Source: Thermoplasmata archaeon (GTDB lineage: Archaea > Thermoplasmatota > Thermoplasmata > Thermoplasmatales > GCA-001856825). Taken from it: a DNA stretch of 63,135 nt. The notes beneath the pieces were generated by a model, which saw only the letters and a program-made list of their open reading frames with translations, made no database searches and had not been told where the DNA came from. Below are positions 56,006-63,135 of the stretch, piece by piece. Positions within the stretch are counted from its first letter, which is position 1; every line of letters begins with the position of its first letter. The stretch is from the NCBI GenBank assembly GCA_021817415.1, contig JAKAUZ010000015.1:1-63135 (forward strand), read 5' to 3'. A program made the translations under genes and the position numbers.

Positions 56006-57176
56006 AAGAAATTTTGACAATATTACGGAGATTTACGCTAGTTCGATTTTACACTCTGGTAACAGGCAAGTGAATGGCATTACTCAATTAAAAGAATCAT
56101 ATTAATATGCTGTCGTACTAAAGGAATACACTTATCAATTCGTAAGGATATCTAGCTTCGGTCATCTTCATATTTCTGACGAAAAATGGCATCATGTTAA
56201 CCGCGAAAATGACAGGCCATAATAAAGGAATACACTTATCAATTCGTAAGGATATCTAGCTTCGGTCATCTTCATATTTCTGACGAAAAATGGCATCATG
56301 TTAACCGCGAAAATGACAGGCCATAATGTTTGTTGATTTGTTCCGGGGAGTTAACCAGTTATTTGCATAGAATCTCAAATATCTCAACATAGAATTGATG
56401 TTCCATCCTTCGATTTTGATAGGCTGTTTTCCTTCTACAGGCGAATATCCTTGAGTAATTTCTGAGTATTGTTAAAGCGACCTCCCGTGATTTCGAGATT
56501 TATCCAGAAATGGTTATCCAGCCAAACCGCAATCATCAATTTACTGATTTCCACTCCTTCTTATAGGAACGGGAACTTGCAACTTTCTTCAAGCTCCTTC
56601 CCTCACTGCATGATCTGATGTTGTATAACGTGTGTTATACGTCCTAAAGTTTCAGACCAAGTTGATATCCTGCCCAAATATGGCGTATTTTAGGGGCTCA
56701 CGAGTAATATTGTACGAGATTCCGAAATAAAGTTTGCAACTCGAATTTCTATTAATTCACGGATACGGGAAATCGGTATTTTTATTCACTGTCTATTTAA
56801 AATTAAAAAGAGGCCCCTGAAGTTCCAAATATGAATTAAGACCTGTAGCCTGTCAAAAATTCTACCCAGAATTGCGTTATTTTAGAGGTAAGCTTAAGAT
56901 AGCAAGTCTAAATCGAGTCTTTCGTTAATTAAATCTCAACGGTCACGTTATTTATAGAATGGAGTTAGATATTTACCTTAACTAAAATGTGTTTCTTATT
57001 ATTTTACCAAAGCAATTTAATAATTTTGTGAAGCTCGAAGGACATAAACAAAACGCAATATTGACTGTCAAGTTATTTCTCATTCTGAGTAACGGTATAA
57101 ACTTTACAATTGATTTCCTTATCTCCGAGGTCGTAATTGCTGGGCATAAGAGGAGAGATATTAAAGATAAAGAGAG
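56006..57176. other. Large intergenic region with tandem duplication and a coding relic
   Basis: About 1.2 kb without an intact gene. It holds the 104-base tandem repeat at 56119-56326. On the minus strand, 56301-56471 is open for 56 codons and reads protein-like (KIEGWNINSMLRYLRFYANN) but ends in the tandem repeat and is bounded by stops; possibly a decayed mobile-element protein, not identified. Confidence 0.35.
56119..56326. repeat. Exact 104-base tandem direct duplication
   Basis: Two adjacent identical copies, 56119-56222 and 56223-56326, each starting TAAAGGAATACACTTATC and ending GACAGGCCATAA. No difference between copies was found, so the duplication is recent or maintained. It lies in non-coding DNA. 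Confidence 0.9.
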
Positions 57177-58670
57177 TCATACATTTTTGAACAGATTATC
57201 ATTGACTGTAGGTATCGTTAGTTCTTTCCCCGAATATTCTACATACACATTCTTAAGTTTCAGATATTCCTCGATTCCGTACTTACTTCCTTCTCCACCC
57301 TGCCCTGTGAGTCTAAAACCGGTATGATAGCCTTGTGAAGCTTCGGGACCTGGCATATTTATGTACAATTCTCCGAAACGAATGGAATCCGCGAATTTGA
57401 ATATAACTTCCGGATTTTCTGTAAATAAATAGGATGCTAATCCATACTTCGAATCATTTGCGAGTGACAACGTCTCCCCGATTTCTGAAATAGGCATTGC
57501 AGCAATTACTGGACTGAATATTTCCTCTTGGAACAACGTTGATTTTTGGTCCGAATTCTCAATTATGGTCGGCTCGTAGAAATAACCTTCAGAATATCTT
57601 TCATCCAGGTTCGGTCTCTTTCCTCCATAAAGAATTTTAGAGCCACTATCCACGGCATTCTTGACCAGTTCATCTGTAGCATTAAGTGCACCCTTGTTTA
57701 TTAATGGGCCCATGTCAGAAGTGTGAGGGTCTCCAACCTTCAACCCCTTCGTGACCCTGATGAATTTATCAATGAATTCAGTGTAAATGTCCTTATGAAC
57801 ATACAATCGTTCTGCAGCGATGCAGGACTGGCCTGAATTCCAGAATTTTGCCCATATCAACGATTTCAGAGCATTCTTAATGTTAGCATCTTTCCAGACA
57901 ATGAATGGAGCCTTCCCACCCAATTCGAGAATTAGTTTCGCCATGTTTGCTGATGCTTTTTGCATAATTCTTTGACCTGTCACGGTGGAACCCGTCATTG
58001 TGATCAATGATACCTTACTATGCGCTACTATGTGGTCACCGATTTCACTCCCCCGTCCAGTAACCATCCCCAGTACACCCCGCGGTATTCCTGCTTCCAC
58101 AAATTTTCTCACAATCCACTCTGCAGTAAAAGGAGTATCGCTGCTTGGCTTCAAAATCACGGTATTTCCAGTGAGTAAGGCTGGTGCAATCTTCCTTGCA
58201 ACCATACCAGCAGGAAAATTCCACGGCGTTATTGCAACCACAACTCCGTACGGTATCTTGTACTGAAATATCTTCCTTGTCGCGCTGGTGCCTTCAACAA
58301 GGTCTCCAGTTATTTTCCTGGCAAATTCTGCATAATACTGCAATTGGTCTATGACGCCATCCACTTCTTCCTCTGCCTGTCTCACTACTTTTCCATTCTC
58401 AAGGATTAGCAGCTCTTCCAGTTCCTTCCTGTTCGCCTCAATAAGATCCTTCGCTTTGTAAATGTACTTTGATCTTGTCGAGCTTCCAAGCTGGTTCCAC
58501 TCATCAAAGCTTCCCTCAGCAGCGTCAACGGCAGCGTTTACATCTTCTTTCTTTCCTGCAGGAAAATAGCCCAAAACCTTACCATTAACCGGATTGTATT
58601 TCTTCAATTTTTCATTGTCATTTGCTGCAACCCATTCGCCATTTATAAGCATCTTCATTTCTCTATCCAT
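57177..58670 (-). CDS. Aldehyde dehydrogenase, probably glyceraldehyde dehydrogenase
   Basis: A 497-residue NAD(P)-dependent ALDH-superfamily enzyme. Catalytic motifs are TPWNFPAGM, GSTVTGQ (cofactor loop), LELGGKAPFIV (Glu near 259) and FWNSGQSCIAAER (Cys near 292). In Thermoplasma and Picrophilus such enzymes oxidise glyceraldehyde to glycerate in the non-phosphorylative Entner-Doudoroff pathway; that substrate is inferred from the lineage. ATG 58670 is about 25 bases after a TTTTTTATCATATAG box, so leaderless. TAAGTAACG lies about 85 bases upstream. Confidence 0.85.
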   Translation of the reverse strand: MDREMKMLINGEWVAANDNEKLKKYNPVNGKVLGYFPAGKKEDVNAAVDAAEGSFDEWNQLGSSTRSKYIYKAKDLIEANRKELEELLILENGKVVRQAEEEVDGVIDQLQYYAEFARKITGDLVEGTSATRKIFQYKIPYGVVVAITPWNFPAGMVARKIAPALLTGNTVILKPSSDTPFTAEWIVRKFVEAGIPRGVLGMVTGRGSEIGDHIVAHSKVSLITMTGSTVTGQRIMQKASANMAKLILELGGKAPFIVWKDANIKNALKSLIWAKFWNSGQSCIAAERLYVHKDIYTEFIDKFIRVTKGLKVGDPHTSDMGPLINKGALNATDELVKNAVDSGSKILYGGKRPNLDERYSEGYFYEPTIIENSDQKSTLFQEEIFSPVIAAMPISEIGETLSLANDSKYGLASYLFTENPEVIFKFADSIRFGELYINMPGPEASQGYHTGFRLTGQGGEGSKYGIEEYLKLKNVYVEYSGKELTIPTVNDNLFKNV

Positions 58671-59052
58671 AATTAGTTCAAGAGCTCTATATGATAAAAA
58701 AGTTATGAACTCGTGATTTTCTAAAATTTCCTTTTTGCCTTAATTTTAAATGGTAAGTAACGTTATTGCAATAATCAAATAAGGCATTCTAATATATTTA
58801 TATTTCAGATAGATTTAATAACCTTTGCTGTTAAGTTAAAAATGTGGATAATTCGTCAGCGAAGGGCGATTATCCTTAAAGTTTGTGGGAGGAGCCTCCT
58901 GCATAAAACTATCATATGAGAAGGGATTATGGAAATAACCCAGACTGAAAAATTTCTCAATCCACTATTACGAAATTAGCGATGATCTAGAAGCGGATAA
59001 ATAGACTATTCCCGGTAGTAATATTCAAAAACCAGAAAAGTATATCTTTTGA
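58671..59052. other. Divergent promoter region (ALDH / alpha-glucosidase)
   Basis: No gene. It holds the ALDH TATA-like box near 58696, a TAAGTAACGTTATT element (58754-58767, with palindromic TAACGTTA) shared with the repeats before the RraA-like gene, and the start region of the GH31 gene. Confidence 0.4.
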
Positions 59053-61347
59053 ATGCTAGATATTTCCCTTGATAAAAAGCTCCTTGATTTCGAGAAAATT
59101 TTTGGACTGGATATTGCCAAGGATTCTGTGGGTTATACAATCCTGAGGGATAATACGGACACGAAAAATCGGGTCCCTCTCGATAAACCTAACCCCATTG
59201 CCGGACCAGTCTCTGACTTCAAGGTTACTGGCAATTCAATACAGGTTCTTTTCAGGAATGGGTCTGCGGTCCTGTCCATTACCCAGGAAGATACGGTCCA
59301 TTTGTTCTGGACAACTGGAAATGGCCCTGTAGTAGCAAATAACGATTATAGATTTGATGATGTTAAATTTGATACTGGCAAGCTGGTAGTTCTCTCCAAG
59401 GACATAAGAATTGAAATTTCAGATAGATTGGATTATTTTTACAGAAACGAACTATTAAGATCCGAGTTCCTTCCTGATCTTGGGTCGCCTTTAATCCTGA
59501 GAGCCAGAATTCGGGATGATAGCATAATTAATGGAACAGGAGAGCGCTCCTTCCCTCTCAACCTCAGGAACAGAAAACTCAGCCTCTGGAATCACGATGC
59601 CGATGGAAGCTATGGGGAAGGTGCAGATCCTCTTTACATAAACATCCCGATTCTTCTCGATGTAAGAAATGATTCATGTTACTCAATATTTTTCAATAAT
59701 TCCTCGAAGGCAGTTTTTGACTTATGTTCCAATGAAAAGGATATTGTAAGAACCGAATTTATGGGGGGAATTCTAGACTATACGATAACCTTCGGGACCT
59801 TGAAGGATATTTCCAGACGGATGAGCGATATTCTAGGGAAAGCATTGCTTCCCCCAAAATGGGCTCTGGGATATCACCAGTCAAGGTACAGCTACAATTC
59901 ACAGGAAGAAGTAGAGGAAGTTCTTGATAAGTTCCATGAAATGGGGCTTCCGCTGTCTGCCATCTATCTGGACATAGATTATATGGATGGTTACAAGGTC
60001 TTCACTTTAAACAAAGAAAAATTCCCTGACCTTAAGAGCTTGTCTGAAAAGATGGGCAGGAATGGAGTGAAACTGGTTGCCATTTTGGATCCAGGCGTTA
60101 AATGGGACACCAATTTCTCAGTTTATAAGGAGGGCATCAATGGAAGCTACTTTATCAAGGACCCGGAGGGGAATGTCATTAGAGGGCCGGTATGGCCCGG
60201 TAATGCCGCATTTCCTGATTTTTCAGATTCAAAAACTAGGGAATGGTGGGCCGGCAAATACACTTTTTTCAAGGAAAATGGCATAACAGGTGTCTGGCAT
60301 GACATGAATGAACCTGCTATTTTCGTTTTCTGGGGCGATAATAGTCTTCCACTCATGGCGGTCCAGAAAGAAGGTTATCATTATTTAGTCCATAACAAGT
60401 ACGGGTTGCAGATGTCGGTGGCAGGTTACGCCGGCCTTAGCAGACTTTCAGAGGAGAGACCGTTCATATTGAGCAGGTCAGGGTGGGCTGGAATCCAAAA
60501 ATATGCATTTGTCTGGACAGGGGATACTGCTAGTTCATGGAAAGTACTGAAGCAGACTGTGCCTACAATCTTGAATCTTGGTTTATCTGGCATTCCTTTT
60601 AGTGGCGTTGATATCGGCGGTTTCAGTGGAAATCCTTCGGAAGAACTGTTTCTGAGATGGTTCGAACTTGGGTCGGTTCTCCCACTCTTCAGAAATCATT
60701 CAGCTAAGGGGACGAATAGACGTGAGCCATGGGTCTTCAGCAAAATGGGACAAGAAGTCATCAGAAAATATCTGAAACTAAGATATATGATGATACCATA
60801 TTTCCTATCTGTCTCTTATGAGTCCCATACCTTAGGATACCCGTTTATCAGGCCAATAAACATGGAATTTCCTGACCTTTACTCTGACGAAACATTCATG
60901 ATTGGTGGAAGTCTGCTTGCGGCTCCTATTTTAAGGAAGGGTTTAAAGAAGATCAGGATCACACTTCCAGAAGGCAAATGGTATTATTTCTGGGACGATA
61001 CTATATGCGAAGGTTATGTAGATGTGAATGTGGAACTTGGGGATCTTCCATTGTTCGTGAGGGAAGGGTCGATCATTCCATTAGATAGGGAAGGTAGAGA
61101 GTTTCACGTTTATCCTGGGAATCTTGAGCGCTTTGTTTTTTACGACGATGATGGCAGGCAGAAGCCTACTTTCATAAAGATGGAGTTCAGAATGAAAGAA
61201 ACAAATGGTATTTTCACAGTGGAGTGGGCCTACGAAGGAAACTTGAATGACGGCCAAACAGAGCTAAAATTCGTTATACACAGAGATGGTACCGAGAAAA
61301 TAATCACGTCCAGGCTACAGGACAAGACCTTAACTTATACTCAATAA
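59053..61347 (+). CDS. malA: GH31 alpha-glucosidase
   Basis: A 764-residue glycoside hydrolase family 31 enzyme releasing glucose from maltose, isomaltose or starch fragments. The N-terminal beta-sandwich (1-250) carries INGTGERSFPLNLRN; the TIM barrel has LPLSAIYLDIDYMDGYKVF, the nucleophile motif GVWHDMNEP (Asp417), FILSRSGWAG and FVWTGDTASSW (acid/base Asp491). No signal peptide, so cytoplasmic. Its stop overlaps the convergent GH13 gene by 18 bases. The pair would degrade alpha-glucans together. Confidence 0.93.
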   Translation: MLDISLDKKLLDFEKIFGLDIAKDSVGYTILRDNTDTKNRVPLDKPNPIAGPVSDFKVTGNSIQVLFRNGSAVLSITQEDTVHLFWTTGNGPVVANNDYRFDDVKFDTGKLVVLSKDIRIEISDRLDYFYRNELLRSEFLPDLGSPLILRARIRDDSIINGTGERSFPLNLRNRKLSLWNHDADGSYGEGADPLYINIPILLDVRNDSCYSIFFNNSSKAVFDLCSNEKDIVRTEFMGGILDYTITFGTLKDISRRMSDILGKALLPPKWALGYHQSRYSYNSQEEVEEVLDKFHEMGLPLSAIYLDIDYMDGYKVFTLNKEKFPDLKSLSEKMGRNGVKLVAILDPGVKWDTNFSVYKEGINGSYFIKDPEGNVIRGPVWPGNAAFPDFSDSKTREWWAGKYTFFKENGITGVWHDMNEPAIFVFWGDNSLPLMAVQKEGYHYLVHNKYGLQMSVAGYAGLSRLSEERPFILSRSGWAGIQKYAFVWTGDTASSWKVLKQTVPTILNLGLSGIPFSGVDIGGFSGNPSEELFLRWFELGSVLPLFRNHSAKGTNRREPWVFSKMGQEVIRKYLKLRYMMIPYFLSVSYESHTLGYPFIRPINMEFPDLYSDETFMIGGSLLAAPILRKGLKKIRITLPEGKWYYFWDDTICEGYVDVNVELGDLPLFVREGSIIPLDREGREFHVYPGNLERFVFYDDDGRQKPTFIKMEFRMKETNGIFTVEWAYEGNLNDGQTELKFVIHRDGTEKIITSRLQDKTLTYTQ

Positions 61348-63135
61348 TTCAAGAACAAAACCTTCTTTCTTGATGGAAATTTCCCCTTTCCCTGTCCAGA
61401 AGTATTTCCTTCCTATCAGTACGGTACCAAGGATCTTGATGTGAATGTCGTCGTTACCAAAATAAAAGTTCAGACGTTGGTTCCTGGATATTTTGGAAAT
61501 TCCTTGGATTCCTCTAGAATTCAGTTCAGTCAACGTTCCGTATTTCATTATCTCATTATCTCTTCGCAGTGCCGTAAGTTTCTTAAAGAAATTTAAGGTT
61601 CTTGGATTCATTTTGTTCCACTGAAAAGTCCTTCTACAGTCCGGATCTTTCCCACCCTCCATTCCTATTTCATCCCCGTAGTAAATTAGAGAATAACCGT
61701 TCATTATGAACAGAAAGGTATAGGCCATTAATGCACCATCCAAATCTCCATTGAAATAAGTCCTTATCCTTTCAATATCGTGCGAACTTAGAAGATTCAT
61801 ACAATTATCTGCTTTCCTTCCATATATAAATAAGAACTCATGATAAGATTGAAGGAACTGCCTTACAGTTATTTTTTTAGCTATTAGAGAGAGCATCAGG
61901 TCACGAAGGAAATAATTCGTTATGCCGTCGTAGTAGCCATCAAAGGCATAAATCGGAGACCCACACCAAACCTCTCCTATATGGAGCACTTTTCTGTTCG
62001 ACGACATCAGACTTTGAATGAACGCTTTTGGAAGTGAATTCCCCACATCATATCTTATTCCATCAATCTTGAATTCATTCACCCAGTACTCCAGCACGTC
62101 CTTCAGATAGGTCGTGACGGCTCTGTTCCTCAGATTCAGTTTTGGAAGCATTCCATATCCCATAAAAGTCTCATATGAAGGGAATTCACCTTTACCCTTT
62201 ACAAAGTCGAAATGTCCCTTGAATCTTTTGAAGACATCATTGTGAAAAATGTAAAAATTGAAGTGGCTACTTTCCCTCTTCTTCCGGAGGACATCCTTAA
62301 AGAACGGATGGTAGGTTGAGGTATGGTTGAAGACCATATCCATCATGATCTTGATTCCATTTTTATGCGCTTTTTCAACTAGCTCCTTAAAATTATTTTT
62401 TCCCCCCAGCATTGGGTCAATCTGGTAGTAATCGTCCACATCATAACGATGATTAGAATGACTCTTGAAGATGGGATTGATGTATATGTATTCCACATTA
62501 AGCATCCTAAGATAGTCAAGCTTTTCTATTATACCCTTTAAATTTCCCCCGAAAAATGAATTAAATTTCGGGATTGAGTTCCAGTCAGTCAATATTTTAT
62601 TTCTTTTATAAGCAGGTGTGAAGAATCTATCCGGAAAGATCTGGTAGATTATTTTCGATGCACCCTTTTTGACGGGGCTTTTGCGTCTTCCATTAATATG
62701 AATGATTTCATTATCAATTATAAGTGTGAATGCTTTTTTTTCCTCTTCAACAAAATAGTATATTATTCCGTATTTTCTCATAATTTTCTCCACAGTGACA
62801 TTTGCAGAATCTTCATGCTCCAGTTTAATGGTTATTGGTTTAGATGAATAAATAAAGTATATTACCATTCCTGCTGAAAAATAACTTGACCTGATGCTAA
62901 AAAAATGGCCCTTACATTTCACCATTTTTCTAGTCTTTTTCCCTGAAGGACAATACTGGTTCCGGAATATTCTGTAATCATAAATGCCTGGTGGAAGCAA
63001 TAAATGTATCTTGAACCTGTTTTCTTCAGATAGAAATAAATTACCTTCTCCATTGCAATTTATAGTTCCCTCCGGGTAAAAGATGTCACTTTTTTGCGAT
63101 ATTTGGTCAGAAGTTACTGTTATCCCCCCTAAAGG
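61330..63135 (-). CDS. GH13 alpha-amylase-type enzyme, probably neopullulanase or cyclomaltodextrinase (partial, runs off right edge)
   Basis: At least 601 residues are open to the window edge, so the N-terminus is missing; the TTG at 63000 is only an internal codon. The first visible part (NLFLSEENRFKIHLLLPPGIYDYRIF) looks like the N-terminal E-set/CBM domain of cyclomaltodextrinases. GH13 regions are present: DMVFNHTS (I), FKIDGIRYDVGNS (II, nucleophile Asp), HIGEVW (III, Glu) and LLSSHDIERI (IV, transition-state Asp), near residues 255, 345, 383 and 447 of the visible part. No signal is visible. It overlaps the convergent GH31 gene by 18 bases. Confidence 0.9.
   Translation of the reverse strand, partial: PLGGITVTSDQISQKSDIFYPEGTINCNGEGNLFLSEENRFKIHLLLPPGIYDYRIFRNQYCPSGKKTRKMVKCKGHFFSIRSSYFSAGMVIYFIYSSKPITIKLEHEDSANVTVEKIMRKYGIIYYFVEEEKKAFTLIIDNEIIHINGRRKSPVKKGASKIIYQIFPDRFFTPAYKRNKILTDWNSIPKFNSFFGGNLKGIIEKLDYLRMLNVEYIYINPIFKSHSNHRYDVDDYYQIDPMLGGKNNFKELVEKAHKNGIKIMMDMVFNHTSTYHPFFKDVLRKKRESSHFNFYIFHNDVFKRFKGHFDFVKGKGEFPSYETFMGYGMLPKLNLRNRAVTTYLKDVLEYWVNEFKIDGIRYDVGNSLPKAFIQSLMSSNRKVLHIGEVWCGSPIYAFDGYYDGITNYFLRDLMLSLIAKKITVRQFLQSYHEFLFIYGRKADNCMNLLSSHDIERIRTYFNGDLDGALMAYTFLFIMNGYSLIYYGDEIGMEGGKDPDCRRTFQWNKMNPRTLNFFKKLTALRRDNEIMKYGTLTELNSRGIQGISKISRNQRLNFYFGNDDIHIKILGTVLIGRKYFWTGKGEISIKKEGFVLELLSIS

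Noticed and set aside
56989-57327. 112-residue plus-strand frame
   Set aside because: Its second half lies antisense to the aldehyde dehydrogenase gene and has no recognisable features.
61330-63000. Full-length amylase starting at TTG 63000
   Set aside because: The frame stays open with protein-like sequence to the window edge, so the gene is partial and begins beyond 63135.
1-63135. CRISPR arrays, rRNA genes and intact insertion sequences
   Set aside because: None found by eye; the only clear direct repeat outside tRNA is the two-copy 104-base duplication.

Overview
This window looks like chromosome of an acid- and heat-loving archaeon of the order Thermoplasmatales (lineage is inference; genus not assigned). 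Supporting signs are an archaeal release factor aRF1 with NIKS and GGQ motifs, a zinc-containing 7Fe ferredoxin, an enolase-ribosomal protein S2-MEMO operon, glyceraldehyde dehydrogenase, and many promoters with a TATA box about 25 bases before the start codon (leaderless mRNAs). No rRNA, CRISPR array, intact insertion sequence or integrase was seen.

Layout. 1-9.5 kb: small membrane proteins, a PadR regulator fused to a methyltransferase-like domain, a decayed membrane gene, a short haem-copper-oxidase-like protein, a CocE-type hydrolase, an Lrp-like regulator sharing a bidirectional TATA region with a membrane protein, and a broken copy of tRNA-Gln. 9.6-15 kb: 2-oxoacid:ferredoxin oxidoreductase operon, an FAD reductase and the zinc ferredoxin. 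15.2-28.7 kb: a nitric-oxide/nitrosative stress island with quinol NO reductase (NorZ), an NnrS-like protein, four hemerythrin-like proteins, a DUF2249-cupin fusion, a DUF1059 mini-protein, a pyruvate-oxidase-like TPP enzyme, an AhpD-like protein, a type II NADH dehydrogenase and two CxxC-bearing HTH_10 regulators. 29.1 kb: intact tRNA-Gln. 29.4-36 kb: acyl-CoA degradation genes. 36-45.7 kb: FKBP isomerase, aRF1, a surface protein, and the ppdK-eno-rpsB-MEMO operon. 46-53.5 kb: a four-gene cell-surface operon (pilin-like protein, DUF2341-type secreted protein, membrane protein, degenerate M24 protein) divergent from a large membrane-anchored protein. 53.9-63 kb: aminotransferase, RraA-like protein, a 104-base tandem duplication, glyceraldehyde dehydrogenase, GH31 alpha-glucosidase and a GH13 amylase running off the right edge.

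Main discovery. The NO island carries a repeated 16-base palindrome, consensus CCCTAA-N4-TTAGGG, in front of at least eight genes plus a variant (GCTAA-N4-TTAGC) before norZ. In most cases its centre lies 42.5-43.5 bases upstream of the start codon, that is 16-18 bases upstream of the TATA box of a leaderless transcript. This fixed geometry suggests one dedicated transcription factor, probably an activator, and defines a compact regulon: norZ, DUF1059, DUF2249-cupin, NnrS-like, the 136-residue membrane protein, two hemerythrins, the pyruvate oxidase and NADH dehydrogenase. The two HTH_10 proteins with CxxC motifs inside the island are the obvious candidate sensors. NADH dehydrogenase and pyruvate oxidase could reduce quinone, NorZ could use the quinol to reduce NO to N2O, and the hemerythrins could bind NO or repair iron centres.
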